Assembly (NCBI RefSeq): GCF_004403305.1
Contig: NZ_SOHE01000056.1
Coordinates: 1 to 64,000, forward strand
Length of the DNA: 64,000 nt
Source of the DNA: Cryobacterium frigoriphilum
GTDB taxonomy: Bacteria > Actinomycetota > Actinomycetes > Actinomycetales > Microbacteriaceae
Direction: 5' to 3'
The notes beneath the pieces are model-generated. The model worked only from the letters and a program-made list of their open reading frames with translations. It had not been told where the DNA came from and searched no databases. A program made the position numbers and the translations under genes. Shown here piece after piece: positions 52,342-62,722 of the stretch. The number at the start of each line of letters is the position of its first letter. Position 1 is the stretch's first letter.

Positions 52342-52368
52342 CGTTTCTCGGCGCTGCCCATACCGCCG

Positions 52369-52374
52369 TAGGCT
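52369..52374 (+). promoter_or_regulatory. -10 box TAGGCT, leaderless start
   Basis: TAGGCT ends 6 nt before ATG 52381. Confidence 0.6.
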
Positions 52375-52380
52375 CGAGGC

Positions 52381-53268
52381 ATGAGGCTCCCCTTCACCCT
52401 GCTGATCGACCCCGTGCCCGCCGACGACACGCGCACCGACTTTCACGCCACCTTCCACGAGATGGACTCGGCTGCTCCCGCCCTGCGCGTGGGTGAACTC
52501 AGCACCCAGCGCGGTGACGGCGTCTTCGAGACCCTCAGCATGGTCAACGGGCACCCACAGGAGATGGAGGCCCACATCAGCCGCCTCAGCAACTCCGCCG
52601 CCATCTGCGACCTGCCGGCGCCCAACGCCGCGCAGTGGCGCTCAGCGATCAACTACGCCGTCTCCCGGGTGCCGCACACCGGCCAGGTCGCCCTCAAGTT
52701 CGTGCTCAGCCGCGGGGTCGAGCATGGGCCCGCCCCGACCGCGTGGCTGCACGCCTCGGTCGCCGCCGACTTCTCGGCGGTACGCGAGAACGGCGTGCGG
52801 GTCGTGACCCTCGACCGCGGCTACCCGCGCGGGGTCGCCGAACGCGCGCCGTGGCTGTTGATGGGCGCGAAGACGCTGAGCTATGCGATCAATATGGCCG
52901 CCCTGCGCGAGGCGCACCGACGCGGCGCCGACGACACGATCTTCACCACGACCGACGGTTTCGTCATGGAGGGCCCGACCTCCAACGTGATCCTGCTCAG
53001 CGGCGGTGAGTTCGTCACCCCCGCGCCGAGCGGCGCGATTCTGCACGGCACCACCCAGCAGGCCCTCTTCGAGCACCTCGAAGCCGAGGGCGACCGGGTC
53101 GTCTACCGGGACGTGAGTCTCAGCGAGCTGCAGGCAGCGGATGCCGCCTGGCTCGTCTCGAGCGTGCGTCTCGCCGTTGCCGTCACGGCCCTCGACGATG
53201 CCGCGATGCCCGTCGACCATGCCCGCACCCGCGCGTTCAACGACTACCTGCTCGCCCGCACCCGCTAA
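52381..53268 (+). CDS. Class IV aminotransferase / aminodeoxychorismate lyase-like
   Basis: 295 residues. PLP fold-type IV: GDGVFETLSMV start, PLP-lysine Lys164 in GAKTLSYAINM, Glu in FVMEGPTSNVIL, and GAILHGTTQQALFE near the end. These mark PabC-like aminodeoxychorismate lyases, though branched-chain and D-amino-acid transaminases share the fold. 4-aminobenzoate synthesis would suit the folate genes in the window. Leaderless ATG. Confidence 0.82.
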   Translation: MRLPFTLLIDPVPADDTRTDFHATFHEMDSAAPALRVGELSTQRGDGVFETLSMVNGHPQEMEAHISRLSNSAAICDLPAPNAAQWRSAINYAVSRVPHTGQVALKFVLSRGVEHGPAPTAWLHASVAADFSAVRENGVRVVTLDRGYPRGVAERAPWLLMGAKTLSYAINMAALREAHRRGADDTIFTTTDGFVMEGPTSNVILLSGGEFVTPAPSGAILHGTTQQALFEHLEAEGDRVVYRDVSLSELQAADAAWLVSSVRLAVAVTALDDAAMPVDHARTRAFNDYLLARTR

Positions 53269-53272
53269 CGGC

Positions 53273-53362
53273 GCGTGGCGAAAGCAGGACGCACCGGCGA
53301 AAAAGCGCCAAATCGTCCTGCGTACGCCGACACACGCGCGATTCGTCCTGCTTTCGCCACGC
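53273..53362. repeat. 90-bp palindromic element
   Basis: Perfect 19-bp arms GCGTGGCGAAAGCAGGACG (53273-53291) and CGTCCTGCTTTCGCCACGC (53344-53362) with an extra CGTCCTGC in the middle. It lies between convergent genes and no second copy is in the window. Confidence 0.75.
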
Positions 53363-53418
53363 CCAGCCGGCGGCGGCGGATGCCCGGTCCCGGCCCCACT
53401 GCATCCGTCACGCACGAA

Positions 53419-53450
53419 AACGCCCCGAAACCATACGGTTTCGGGGCGTT
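53419..53450 (-). terminator. Terminator of the pst operon
   Basis: Perfect 14-bp stem AACGCCCCGAAACC / GGTTTCGGGGCGTT with a 4-nt loop; on the minus strand TTTT overlaps and follows the stem end. It lies 16 nt after the pstB stop. Confidence 0.88.
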
Positions 53451-53465
53451 CTGCAGAGCGGATGT

Positions 53466-54245
53466 CTAGCCGAATCGACCGGAGACGTAGTCCTCGGTGG
53501 CCTGCACCTTGGGGTTCGAGAACATCGTGGTGGTGTCGTCGTACTCGATGAGCTTGCCCGGCTTGCCGGTGCCCGCGATGTTGAAGAACGCGGTGCGGTC
53601 GGAGACGCGCGAGGCCTGCTGCATGTTGTGGGTCACGATCACGATCGTGTACTCCTGCTTCATCTCTTCGATGAGGTCCTCGATCGCGAGGGTGGAGATC
53701 GGGTCGAGGGCCGAGCAGGGCTCGTCCATCAGAATCACATCGGGCTCGACCGCGATCGCGCGGGCGATGCAGAGACGCTGCTGCTGCCCGCCCGAGAGGC
53801 CCGATCCGGGGCGGTCGAGGCGGTCCTTGACCTCGTTCCACAGGTTGGCGCCCATCAGCGCCTTCTCGGTGAGGGCGTCGGCGTCGCTCTTGGACATGCG
53901 GCGGTTGTTCAGGCGTACGCCGGCGAGCACGTTCTCCTGAATCGACATGGTCGGAAACGGATTGGGGCGCTGAAACACCATGCCCACCTGGCGGCGCACG
54001 AGCACCGGGTCGACGCCGGGGCCGTAGAGGTTGTTGCCGTCGATCAGCACCTCACCCTCGACGCGAGCGCCGGGGATGACCTCGTGCATCCGGTTCAGGG
54101 TGCGGATGAAGGTGGACTTGCCGCAGCCACTCGGGCCGATGAAGGCCGTCACGGTGCGGGGCTCGATGACGAGGGAGACACCCTCGACGGCGAGAAAGTT
54201 GGTGTAGTACACGTTGAGGTCGTTGACTTCGATGCGCTTGGACAT
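53466..54245 (-). CDS. pstB: Phosphate ABC transporter ATP-binding protein
   Basis: 259 residues. Walker [10 protein letters not shown] (37-45), signature [16 protein letters not shown], Walker [14 protein letters not shown] and the PstB-typical [13 protein letters not shown]. Powers phosphate import through PstCA. ATG 54245 has AAAGGGA upstream. Last gene of pstSCAB. Confidence 0.97.
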   Translation of the reverse strand: MSKRIEVNDLNVYYTNFLAVEGVSLVIEPRTVTAFIGPSGCGKSTFIRTLNRMHEVIPGARVEGEVLIDGNNLYGPGVDPVLVRRQVGMVFQRPNPFPTMSIQENVLAGVRLNNRRMSKSDADALTEKALMGANLWNEVKDRLDRPGSGLSGGQQQRLCIARAIAVEPDVILMDEPCSALDPISTLAIEDLIEEMKQEYTIVIVTHNMQQASRVSDRTAFFNIAGTGKPGKLIEYDDTTTMFSNPKVQATEDYVSGRFG

Positions 54246-54289
54246 AGTCCCTTTCGAGTTGGTTCTAATGCAGCAGATAGAGAGAGGAC

Positions 54290-55393
54290 TTAGCGGCCGA
54301 ATTTCGGCGAGAAGATGCGGGCGATCAGGCGGGCGGCACCGTTGAGTACCATCACGATCAGAATCAGGGTGAGTGCGCCGGCCCAGGCACGGTCCACGTA
54401 GGACTGCGCGTCGACGCCCTGGCTCACGTACTGGTTGTACACGTATACCGGCAGGGTCATCATCCGCTCGCTGAACAGATCGTAGTTCATGCTGGCGGTG
54501 AAGCCGGCGATGATGAGCAGCGGCGCGGTCTCACCGATCACGCGGGCGATGGCGAGCATCACGCCGGTGACGATTCCGGCGATGGATGTCGGCAGCACGA
54601 CCTTCATGATGGTCAGCCATTTCGGAACCCCGAGCGCGTAGGCGGCCTCGCGCAGCTCGTTCGGAACCAGCTTGAGCATCTCCTCGCTCGAGCGCACCAC
54701 GACCGGAATCATCAGCACGGCCAGCGCAATCGAGCCACCGAATCCGAAGCGGATGCCCGGGTCGTTGAACAGCAGCGCGAACAGTGCGAAGGCGAACAGT
54801 CCGGCAACGATCGACGGGACCCCGGTCATTACGTCGACGAAGAAGGTGATGGCCTTGGCGAGCCGGCCGCGGCCATACTCGGTGAGGTAGATCGCGCTCA
54901 GCAGCCCGATCGGTACCGAGATGAGCGTCGCCATGCCCGTCACCAGCAGGGTGCCGGTGATGGCGTGCAGCACACCGCCGCCCGCTCCCACCACGTTGCG
55001 CATCGACGAACTGAAGAACGTGGGGGTGATGAAGGCCGGCAGCCCGTTGATCGCCGTCGTGATCATGATCGAGACGAGCGGCACCAGCGCGATGATGAAG
55101 GCGGCCGTGACCAGGGCGGTCATCAAGCGGTCCTTGGCCTGCCGGGCACCCTCAACCATGTGGGAGAGCGCGTAGATGGCCACGCAGTACAGCACGGTAC
55201 CGAAGACGAGGGTGCCGACCAGGTTGAAGCCGTCGGCGACCTCGGTGACCTGCAGCACGAGGAACACGGCGGCGGTGATGAGCCAGCTGCCGAGCAGAAT
55301 CCACAGCGGCGACCGCTTGGGCAGCTTGCCGGCCGTCAGGGAGTTGGTGATCGGGCGGATGATCGTGTCGCTGCTCTTCATATCGATGCTCAT
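54290..55393 (-). CDS. pstA: Phosphate ABC transporter permease PstA
   Basis: 367 residues, longer than the usual about 290 because of a roughly 70-residue N-terminal part with two extra helices ([39 protein letters not shown]), as in other actinobacteria. The core has six helices and the EAA loop [22 protein letters not shown]. Start and pstC stop share one base (TGATG). Confidence 0.95.
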   Translation of the reverse strand: MSIDMKSSDTIIRPITNSLTAGKLPKRSPLWILLGSWLITAAVFLVLQVTEVADGFNLVGTLVFGTVLYCVAIYALSHMVEGARQAKDRLMTALVTAAFIIALVPLVSIMITTAINGLPAFITPTFFSSSMRNVVGAGGGVLHAITGTLLVTGMATLISVPIGLLSAIYLTEYGRGRLAKAITFFVDVMTGVPSIVAGLFAFALFALLFNDPGIRFGFGGSIALAVLMIPVVVRSSEEMLKLVPNELREAAYALGVPKWLTIMKVVLPTSIAGIVTGVMLAIARVIGETAPLLIIAGFTASMNYDLFSERMMTLPVYVYNQYVSQGVDAQSYVDRAWAGALTLILIVMVLNGAARLIARIFSPKFGR

Positions 55394-56337
55394 CAGTTGG
55401 CTCCCGAGAATGCCTTGCGGCTGTTGATGATGGCACGGGCGATCATGTTCACGACCAGGGTGACCACGAACAGGATCAGGCCGGTGGCGAGCAGGATGTT
55501 CACGCCGACGCCGTGCGCCTCGGGAAAGTTCAGCGCGATGTTGGCGGCGATCGTGGTGGGGTTCTCCGAGGTGAGCAGCTGAAAGATCACTTCAGCGCTG
55601 GGGGAGAGCACCATGGCCACGGCCATCGTCTCGCCGAGGGCCCGGCCGAGGCCGAGCATCGACGCCGAGATGATGCCGGGGCGGCCGAACGGCAGCACGG
55701 CCATCGAGATCATTTCCCAGCGGGTCGCGCCGAGGGCCAGAGCGGCCTCTTCGTGCAGCAGCGGTGTCTGCAGAAAGATTTCGCGGCAGATGGCGGTGAT
55801 GATCGGCAAAATCATGACGGCGAGCACGACGGCGACGGTCAGAATAGTGCGGCCGGTGCCGGACACCGGGCCCTCGAAGAGCGGGATCCAGCCGAACCAT
55901 TCGACGAGCGTTACGTAGAAGGGCCGCACCATCGGGGCCAGCACGGTGATGCCCCAGAGGCCGAAGACGACGGAGGGTACGGCGGCGAGCAGGTCGATGA
56001 GGTAGCCGAGGCCCTGGGCGAGCTTGCGGGGTGCGAAGTGTGAGATGAAGAGCGCAATGCCGATGGCGATCGGCACGGCCATCAGCAGCGCCAAGACGGC
56101 GGCCCAGACGGTGCCGAAGACGAGCGGGCCCACGTACTCCCAGAAATTTCGGGTTTCGCCCGAGAACGCTTCGTCGGGCGCGACGAAGGCCGGCAGGCTC
56201 TCGACGAGCAGAAACACCGCCACGGCCGCGAGAACGGCCAGAATCAGGCTGCCGGACACGACGCTGGCGGTCGAGAACACTCGGTCGCCCGGGCGTTGCC
56301 TGGCCTTAATGGTGGTGGCGGCAACTGTGGTCGTCAT
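55393..56337 (-). CDS. pstC: Phosphate ABC transporter permease PstC
   Basis: 314 residues, six helices. The EAA motif HEEAALALGATRWEMISMAVLPFGRPG and LGRALGETMAVAMVL are characteristic of PstC. Separated from pstS by 169 bp holding two hairpins, so it is expressed at a lower level than the binding protein. Confidence 0.96.
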   Translation of the reverse strand: MTTTVAATTIKARQRPGDRVFSTASVVSGSLILAVLAAVAVFLLVESLPAFVAPDEAFSGETRNFWEYVGPLVFGTVWAAVLALLMAVPIAIGIALFISHFAPRKLAQGLGYLIDLLAAVPSVVFGLWGITVLAPMVRPFYVTLVEWFGWIPLFEGPVSGTGRTILTVAVVLAVMILPIITAICREIFLQTPLLHEEAALALGATRWEMISMAVLPFGRPGIISASMLGLGRALGETMAVAMVLSPSAEVIFQLLTSENPTTIAANIALNFPEAHGVGVNILLATGLILFVVTLVVNMIARAIINSRKAFSGAN

Positions 56338-56400
56338 GCCGGGCGTCTCCTTGATGTGCGTGTGTGGTGCCTGTGCGTATGGGGTGGTGCTGTACCGAAG

Positions 56401-56461
56401 GGGGTCCTGAATCCAGACCCCAGTGTGCCCGAGCCGGGAATCGCAATCCCTGCGATCCCGG
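56401..56461. terminator. Two hairpins between pstS and pstC
   Basis: GGGGTC/GACCCC (56401-56406 / 56416-56421) and CCGGGAATCGCA / TGCGATCCCGG (56434-56445 / 56451-56461). Typical attenuating or stabilising structures after the highly expressed pstS. Confidence 0.6.
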
Positions 56462-56506
56462 TCCGGGCGATGGTGCTGTGTTACTGAATGTGCTGGTTAG
56501 TGACTA

Positions 56507-57598
56507 CTACTTGACGGTCGCGAGAACGGATGCAACGTTCTCGGACAGCTCAGCGGAGAGCGGCGCGATGCCGGCGGACTCGGCGGCGACGGCCTGGCCG
56601 GCCTCGCTGGCCATGTACTCGACGTACGCCTTGACGAGGGCGCCCTGCTCGGCGTCCGCGTACTCGTTGCAGACGATCGCGTAGCTCACCAGAACGAGGG
56701 GGTACTCTTCCGGGTTGGTGGTGAGGCGGTTCAGGTCGAGCGCGAGGTCATCCGCTTCGCGGCCCTCGACGAGGGGCGAGCCGGCAACAACCTCGGCCGC
56801 GGCCTCGGGGGTGTAGGCGACGAACTCGTCGCCGACCTTGAGCGCGGCGGTGTTCAGCGAGCCAGCGGCCGACGCATCGGCGTAGCCGATGGTGTTGACG
56901 CCGTTGGTCACGGCCGAGACGACGCCGGAGGTCTGCGGTGCCGCTTCGCCGCCGAACGGGAAGGTGTCGCTGGCCTCTTCGCCCCAGGCTTCGGGAGCTG
57001 CCTTGGCGAGGTAGTCGGTGAAGTTCTCGGTGGTTCCCGAGTCGTCCGAGCGGTGCACGGCGGTGATGAGCGCGGACGGCAGGGTCGCGTCGGGGTTCAG
57101 CGCAACGATGGCGGCGTCATCCCACTGGGTGATGGTGCCGGCGAAGATCTTGGCCAGCGTGTCAGCGTCGAGGTTGAGTTCGTCAACACCCTCGACGTTG
57201 AAGATCACGGCGATCGGGGAGATGTAGACCGGCAGGTCGACGGCCTTGGTGTCGGGAGCACACGCGGCGAATACGCCGGCCAGCTCGTCTTCATCGAGGT
57301 AGGAGTCGGAGCCGGCGAATGCCGAGCCGCCCGCGATGAAGGCCTCGCGGCCGGCGCCCGAACCGCTCGGGTCGTAGTTGATCGTGACGTCGGGGTTTGC
57401 GGTCTGGAAGCCGGCAACCCAGGCTTCCTGAGCGGCGCCCTGCGACGACGCGCCGCCGGCGTTCAGGGTTCCGGTGAGGCCGCTCGCGGCGTTATCTCCG
57501 GTGGAAGCGGTGTCACCCTCGTTTGCTGCGCAGGAGGACAGGGCGATGACGGCGACGAAAGCAATGGCAGCGGTGCGGCCAAAACGCTTGAAGTTCAA
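56507..57598 (-). CDS. pstS: Phosphate-binding lipoprotein PstS
   Basis: 363 residues from TTG 57598, with AAGGGA just upstream. Lipoprotein signal with lipobox LSSC (Cys24). Type 2 periplasmic-binding fold with GAGGREAFI-like GSGAGREAFIAG, the phosphate-contact SDDSGTTENFTDYL and SSQGAAQEAWV loops. Binds phosphate at the cell surface for PstCAB. A PHO box lies upstream. Confidence 0.95.
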   Translation of the reverse strand: MNFKRFGRTAAIAFVAVIALSSCAANEGDTASTGDNAASGLTGTLNAGGASSQGAAQEAWVAGFQTANPDVTINYDPSGSGAGREAFIAGGSAFAGSDSYLDEDELAGVFAACAPDTKAVDLPVYISPIAVIFNVEGVDELNLDADTLAKIFAGTITQWDDAAIVALNPDATLPSALITAVHRSDDSGTTENFTDYLAKAAPEAWGEEASDTFPFGGEAAPQTSGVVSAVTNGVNTIGYADASAAGSLNTAALKVGDEFVAYTPEAAAEVVAGSPLVEGREADDLALDLNRLTTNPEEYPLVLVSYAIVCNEYADAEQGALVKAYVEYMASEAGQAVAAESAGIAPLSAELSENVASVLATVK

Positions 57599-57709
57599 GA
57601 GGATCCCTTTCAGGGGTTGTGTCGAGTGCAGGACGCATCGAAACGGGGAGTGCAGGCCGGTGCCGACCCGAGAGCAAAACTATGCGCCGGGATTAACGGA
57701 ACAGCAGCC

Positions 57710-57731
57710 TGAAGGTGAACGGGAGATGAAC
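57710..57731 (-). promoter_or_regulatory. PHO box upstream of pstS
   Basis: Two 11-bp direct repeats on the minus strand, GTTCATCTCCC (57731-57721) and GTTCACCTTCA (57720-57710), match the actinobacterial PhoP/PhoB site. A possible -10 (TAGTTT, about 57685-57680) follows. Confidence 0.85.
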
Positions 57732-57778
57732 GGCGTATAACGGCTGGCGACGCACGGTAACTTTTAAACGCACAGCGC

Positions 57779-58714
57779 TTAAAGTCGTGGGGCGTGTGTT
57801 TCGATCGCGATGATGCCCGCACTCGGGTTCTCGGCCGAGAGGTGAACGACGCTGAATCCGCCGGTGTCGAGGCTCGCCGCATCCGTCAGATACGCGCCGT
57901 GCGTCGACCCGGTCGCGAGCGCGATCTCGCGCATGATCTCGGGCAGCACCGGTCCGTGGCTGCACAGCACGGCGGTCTTGCGCGAGCGGATGCGCTTGCC
58001 GATCACCGTTCGCACGTCGGCGGTGCCGTCTTCGAGGGCGTCCTGGCTGATCAACTCGGTGCGCTTGATCTCGATGCCGGTTGCTGCCGCGAGCGGGGCC
58101 ACGGTCGTCACGCAGCGCGTCGCGGTGCTCGAGATGATGCGCTGGGGCCGCCACGCGGTGATCGTCTCGACGACGCTCGCCGCCTGCTTCACGCCGCGGT
58201 TGGTCAGCGGGCGACTGCTGTCGGGGCCGTCCCAGCTGCGCGGCACGGCTTTGCCGTGGCGCAGCGCGATGAGCGCGAAGGTGCGCGTCACCCCGGCGTC
58301 GACGAGGCGTTCGAAGGACTCGAGAATGTCCACATCGGGCTTGTAGCTCAGGTAGGTGCGCGCCTTCTTGATGGTCACCCATTCGATCGCGGCCACCTCG
58401 CCGTTGGGCACGAAGGTCGAGCGTTGGATCGCCTCCGGGCTGACCTCGGCCGCCCAGTAGTGCACGATCTTGTCGCGCCCGTCGCTCAGCGGGTAACGGC
58501 TGATGCCGAGCGGAACGCCGAGCGCGAGGTCGAGACCGGTCTCTTCCTGTACCTCCCGCACCGCGGTGCGCGGCAGGGATTCGCCCGGGTCGACCTTGCC
58601 CTTGGGAATGGTCACGTCGCCGTGCACCGTGCGGTGAATGAGCAGAATCAGGATGCGTCCCTCGACCAGCCGCCAGCACACGGCACCGGCGGCGAAGACG
58701 GCCGGCTCACTCAT
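57779..58714 (-). CDS. NUDIX hydrolase fused to histidine phosphatase (MutT1-like)
   Basis: 311 residues from ATG 58714, overlapping the ppk stop (ATGA). NUDIX domain (about 5-135) with the box [22 protein letters not shown] (intact REVQEE). The second domain (about 148-300) is a histidine phosphatase with LRHGKAVPR (catalytic RHG) and a second His in CSHGPVLPE. The same two-domain layout is seen in mycobacterial MutT1, which hydrolyses 8-oxo-dGTP/GTP and diadenosine polyphosphates. Cotranscribed with ppk. Confidence 0.9.
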   Translation of the reverse strand: MSEPAVFAAGAVCWRLVEGRILILLIHRTVHGDVTIPKGKVDPGESLPRTAVREVQEETGLDLALGVPLGISRYPLSDGRDKIVHYWAAEVSPEAIQRSTFVPNGEVAAIEWVTIKKARTYLSYKPDVDILESFERLVDAGVTRTFALIALRHGKAVPRSWDGPDSSRPLTNRGVKQAASVVETITAWRPQRIISSTATRCVTTVAPLAAATGIEIKRTELISQDALEDGTADVRTVIGKRIRSRKTAVLCSHGPVLPEIMREIALATGSTHGAYLTDAASLDTGGFSVVHLSAENPSAGIIAIETHAPRL

Positions 58715-60888
58715 CGGCGGGCAGACGGGCGCTTGCGGCGGGAGATCTGCTGCATCAGCCGATTCTGGATATCGTCGAGCGGGGCGCCGTTGTCGTCCCT
58801 GTCGTGACGGGTCCACTGCCCGGTGTTGCCGTCGAGCCACCACGATGAGGTGCGCTCGTCCATCGCGCGGTCGAACAGGTTGTCGACCTCGGACAGGTGG
58901 GCCGGGTCGATCAGCCGAATCAGCGCTTCGACGCGGCGGTCGAGGTTGCGGTGCATCATGTCGGCACTGCCGATGAAGAGCTGCGTGTCGCCGAGGTTGT
59001 GGAACGAGAACACCCGCGAGTGCTCGAGGTACCGGCCGAGGATCGACCGCACCCGGATGCTCTCGCTCAGGCCGACGACACCGGGCTTCAGGCTGCAGAT
59101 GCCGCGCACCCAGATGTCGATGGGAACCCCGGCCTGGCTGGCCCGGTACAGGGCGTCGATGATGTCCTCGTCGACCATCGAGTTGACCTTGATGCGGATG
59201 CCGGAGGGCTTGCCCTCGAGGGCAAAGTCCATTTCGGTCGCGATGTTCTTCAACAGCGCCTTGCGCAGGTGCAGCGGCGCCACGAGCAGGCGCTTGAACT
59301 TCTTCTCGATCGCGTACCCGGAGAGCTCGTTGAACAGCCGGGTGAGATCCTTGCCGACCTGGGCATCCGCGGTCAAGAGGCCGAGGTCTTCGTAGATGCG
59401 GCTGGTCTTGGGGTTGTAGTTTCCGGTGCCGACGTGGCTGTAGTGGCGCAGCACACCCTTTTCGTAGCGCACCACGAGGGCGAGCTTGCAGTGCGTCTTG
59501 AGGCCGACGAGCCCATAGACCACGTGCACGCCGGCCTTTTCGAGCTTGCGGGCCCAGGTGATGTTGGCCTGCTCGTCGAAGCGGGCCTTGATCTCGACGA
59601 GGGCGAGCACCTGCTTGCCGGCGTCGGCGGCAGCGATGAGCGCGTCGACGATGGGGCTGTCACCGCTCGTGCGGTACAGCGTCTGCTTGATGGCGAGCAC
59701 GTTCGGGTCGGCGGCGGCCTGTTCGAGAAAGGCCTGCACGCTCGTCGCGAACGACTCGTAGGGGTGGTGCAGCAAAATGTCGCGCTGCGCGATCGACGTG
59801 AAGATGTCGGGTTCCGCGTTGGGTTCGCCCGGCAGCAGCTGCACGCTCGTGGTCGGTACGTGCTTGGCGTAGTGCAGTTCGGGGCGGTCGATGCGCAGCG
59901 AGAACAGCCCGCCGAGGTCGAGCGGCGCCGGCAGGTGGTAAACCTCCTGCTCGGTGACGTCGAGCTCGCGCACGAGCAGGTCGAGGGTGACCTCGTCCAT
60001 GTCCTCGGTGACCTCGAGGCGAATGGGCGGGCCGAACCGGCGGCGCAGCAGCTCCTTCTCGAGGGCCTTGATCAGGTTCTCGGTCTCGTCCTCGTCGATT
60101 TCGACGTCTTCGTTGCGGGTGACGCGAAAGACATGGTGCTCGAGAATTTCCATGCCCGGAAACAGGTCGCCGAGCTGGTTGGCGATGAGGTCTTCGAGCG
60201 CGATGTAGCGGATGCTGTCGGGCGACTCCGTGCGGTCCACCCGCACGAAGCGCGGCAGCATGGGCGGCACCTTGAGGCGGGCGAACTCCTGCTTGCCGGT
60301 CTTGGAGTTGCGCACCCGCACGGCGAGGTTGAGCGAGAGCCCCGAAATATAGGGAAACGGATGCGCCGGGTCGACCGCGAGAGGCATCAAGACCGGGAAG
60401 ATCTGGTTTGAGAAGTACGTGCGCAGAGAGCGGCGGTCGGCGTCGTTCAGACTCTGCCAGTCGACCACATCGATGCCGGCCTCGGCCATTGCCGGGCGAA
60501 CGAGGTCGTGAAAGGCGAGGGCGTGGCGGGCCTGCAGCGCGTGAGCGTGGGTGGAGATGTCCGTCAGAACGTCTTGGGGGGCGCGGCCGACGTTGGTGGG
60601 CACGGCCAGACCGGTGAGAATGCGGCGCTTCAGCCCGGCGACGCGCACCATGAAGAACTCGTCGAGGTTGCTCGCGAAGATCGCGAGAAAGTTTGCCCGC
60701 TCGAGCACCGGCAGGGTGGGGTCTTCGGCCAGTTCGAGCACCCGCTGGTTGAACGCGAGCCAGCTCAGCTCCCGGTCAAGGTACCTCTCGCTCGGTAGTG
60801 CCGGGTCGAGCTTTCCGATCAGTGGGTCGAAATCATCATCAAAGTCTGTCCCGAGACCGGAGTCTGCCTGGGTAGTGTCGCCGTCCAT
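58711..60888 (-). CDS. ppk: Polyphosphate kinase 1
   Basis: 725 residues from ATG 60888 (AAGGA upstream), normal for PPK1. N-terminal domain starts [19 protein letters not shown], with [15 protein letters not shown]; the catalytic histidine lies in [11 protein letters not shown], and [14 protein letters not shown] and [14 protein letters not shown] form the C-terminal phospholipase-D-like domains. Makes polyphosphate from ATP. Located between mshD and the NUDIX gene, on the same strand as pst. Confidence 0.97.
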   Translation of the reverse strand: MDGDTTQADSGLGTDFDDDFDPLIGKLDPALPSERYLDRELSWLAFNQRVLELAEDPTLPVLERANFLAIFASNLDEFFMVRVAGLKRRILTGLAVPTNVGRAPQDVLTDISTHAHALQARHALAFHDLVRPAMAEAGIDVVDWQSLNDADRRSLRTYFSNQIFPVLMPLAVDPAHPFPYISGLSLNLAVRVRNSKTGKQEFARLKVPPMLPRFVRVDRTESPDSIRYIALEDLIANQLGDLFPGMEILEHHVFRVTRNEDVEIDEDETENLIKALEKELLRRRFGPPIRLEVTEDMDEVTLDLLVRELDVTEQEVYHLPAPLDLGGLFSLRIDRPELHYAKHVPTTSVQLLPGEPNAEPDIFTSIAQRDILLHHPYESFATSVQAFLEQAAADPNVLAIKQTLYRTSGDSPIVDALIAAADAGKQVLALVEIKARFDEQANITWARKLEKAGVHVVYGLVGLKTHCKLALVVRYEKGVLRHYSHVGTGNYNPKTSRIYEDLGLLTADAQVGKDLTRLFNELSGYAIEKKFKRLLVAPLHLRKALLKNIATEMDFALEGKPSGIRIKVNSMVDEDIIDALYRASQAGVPIDIWVRGICSLKPGVVGLSESIRVRSILGRYLEHSRVFSFHNLGDTQLFIGSADMMHRNLDRRVEALIRLIDPAHLSEVDNLFDRAMDERTSSWWLDGNTGQWTRHDRDDNGAPLDDIQNRLMQQISRRKRPSARR

Positions 60889-60944
60889 TTGTCCATCCTT
60901 ACACCGTGCGTCGTTCTCGTTAGCCGATCTGAGTGAACATCTCA

Positions 60945-61970
60945 CTAACCCGTGCGGCGGTCGGTGCTCCGAAGGTACTGAACGTCGACCGTGAAGTCGG
61001 TGAATCCCAGAGACCGGTAGAGGTGCACCGGTCCGAGGCTGTCGGCCTCGACGTAGAGCGCGGCGTTCGTGCAGCCGCGCTCGCGCAGGCGGGCCAGACC
61101 GGCCTGCATCAGGGTGCGGCCGAGGCCCTGTCCGGCGGCTCGCGGATGTACGCCGATGACGTAGATTTCGCCGAGGTCCTGCTCGATCTTGAGCCAGTTG
61201 TAGCCGATCATGCGGCCGGAATCATCCCGCATGATCAGAAAGTCGTCGGCCTCGAACCACGACTCGTGCTGCCGGTCCGCGAGGTCGGTGAGGGTGAGGG
61301 CTCCCTGCTCGGCGTGCTCGGCGAAGACGAGGGCGTTGAGCTCGACCCAAGCGGCGTCGTCGGAGCCCGGGTGAAACGCCCCGATGGTCACGCCGGGAGC
61401 CGCACGGGGAGCCGCACCGGGCTGTACCTCGTTTTGGGGTGTCGACGCGGGGGCGGCGGCCGCGAGCCGGAGGCGCATCTGCAGCAGGGTACGAGCGGCC
61501 TCGAATTGGTAACGATTCGCGAGCGCTCGCGCGCCCGGATGGTCGCCGTGTGCCCACGCCGTGCTCACGGGCTCGATCTTAACGGGCGCGGTCTTACCGG
61601 GCTCGGTCTTAACAGGCTCGGCCTTACCGGGCTCGGTAACGGCCTCGGTCTTCTGGGCTTCGGCACCGTTCGAGCCCTGCCCGTCGAGCACCTGGCTCAG
61701 GATTGCCGTTGCCACGCCCTGGCGGCGGTGGTCGGGGTGCACCACCAGATCGAGTTGCCCGCCGCCGAGTACCAGGAGGGCGGTGTCCAGGGCAACGCCG
61801 TCAACGTCGGCGGTGGCGATCCACACGTCCCTGGTGCCGGCCGCGAGGTCGAAGAGTGCCTGCTCGTTGAGTGGGGCATAACCGTCGACGTGTTGCGCCG
61901 CGGTGGCGAGGTGGTGCACGCGGGCCGCGGAGGCGGCATCCGTGTAGCTGAGGGGGGTGAGGCTAAGCAA
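60945..61970 (-). CDS. mshD: Mycothiol synthase (two GNAT domains)
   Basis: 341 residues from TTG 61970, which overlaps the stop of the regulator gene by 8 bp. Two acetyltransferase domains: the first with [19 protein letters not shown], the second with [22 protein letters not shown], as in MshD, which acetylates Cys-GlcN-Ins in the last step of mycothiol synthesis. An extra linker (about residues 88-120) of [19 protein letters not shown] repeats separates the halves and makes it longer than the usual about 300-315 residues. Confidence 0.9.
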   Translation of the reverse strand: MLSLTPLSYTDAASAARVHHLATAAQHVDGYAPLNEQALFDLAAGTRDVWIATADVDGVALDTALLVLGGGQLDLVVHPDHRRQGVATAILSQVLDGQGSNGAEAQKTEAVTEPGKAEPVKTEPGKTAPVKIEPVSTAWAHGDHPGARALANRYQFEAARTLLQMRLRLAAAAPASTPQNEVQPGAAPRAAPGVTIGAFHPGSDDAAWVELNALVFAEHAEQGALTLTDLADRQHESWFEADDFLIMRDDSGRMIGYNWLKIEQDLGEIYVIGVHPRAAGQGLGRTLMQAGLARLRERGCTNAALYVEADSLGPVHLYRSLGFTDFTVDVQYLRSTDRRTG

Positions 61971-62652
61971 CAGAGTGGGGAACCCGTTCGTCGTTTTCTT
62001 CGTGCAGGTTGAAGCGGTACCCCACGTTGCGCACGGTGCCGATGAGCGATTCCTGGTCGCCGAGCTTGGCGCGCAGGCGCCGAACGTGCACGTCGACGGT
62101 GCGGGTGCCCCCGAAGTAGTCGTAGCCCCAGACCTCACTCAGCAGCTGTTCCCGCGTGAACACCCGCGAGGGGTGCGCGGCGAGAAAACGCAGCAGCTCG
62201 AACTCCTTGTAGGTGAGGTCGAGGGGTTTGCCGTGCACCTTGGCGGAGTAGCTCGCCTCGTCGATGACGACCCCGGCGGCCCGAATCGTGTTGCTCGTCG
62301 AGGTCTGGGTCACCCGGCCCACGGCGAGGCGGATGCGGGCATCCACTTCGGCCGGGCCTGCCGTGTCGAGGACGACGTCATCGATACCCCAGTCGGGGGA
62401 GACGGCGGCGAGGCCGCCCTCGGTGATGACGAGCAGCAACGGTACCGTGATGCCGGTCGTGCGCAGAATCTGGCAGAGCGACTTTGCCGCGGCGAGGCTC
62501 ATCCGGGCGTCAACCAGAATCAGGTCGGATTCGGGCGCGTTGATGAGCTGATCCGCCTGTGCCGGAATGAAGCGCGTGCTGTGTGAGAGCAGTGCAAGGG
62601 CGGGGAGTACGTCACTGTGGACCGCCGAGGTCAGGACTAAGAGCTGCGCCAC
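61963..62652 (-). CDS. OmpR-type regulator, GlnR-like
   Basis: 229 residues from GTG 62652, with GGAGG upstream. An N-terminal receiver-like domain ([10 protein letters not shown] holds a possible phospho-acceptor Asp, but the acidic pair and switch Thr/Lys are weak) and a C-terminal winged helix ([51 protein letters not shown]). The order regulator-mshD matches Rv0818 (GlnR)-Rv0819 (mshD) in Mycobacterium tuberculosis. No histidine kinase is adjacent, as expected for the orphan GlnR group. Nitrogen control is inferred from synteny. Confidence 0.82.
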   Translation of the reverse strand: MAQLLVLTSAVHSDVLPALALLSHSTRFIPAQADQLINAPESDLILVDARMSLAAAKSLCQILRTTGITVPLLLVITEGGLAAVSPDWGIDDVVLDTAGPAEVDARIRLAVGRVTQTSTSNTIRAAGVVIDEASYSAKVHGKPLDLTYKEFELLRFLAAHPSRVFTREQLLSEVWGYDYFGGTRTVDVHVRRLRAKLGDQESLIGTVRNVGYRFNLHEENDERVPHSVA

Positions 62653-62722
62653 GGGGCCTCCAAACGTCTTGACGTCATCCTAGCGTGCCGAAAATTCACC
62701 CCCCGGCAGGCACAATAGAAGG

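Noticed and set aside
60889..60944. PHO box upstream of ppk
   Set aside because: Only one GTTCAC half-site is visible in the gap; the required second 11-bp repeat is missing.
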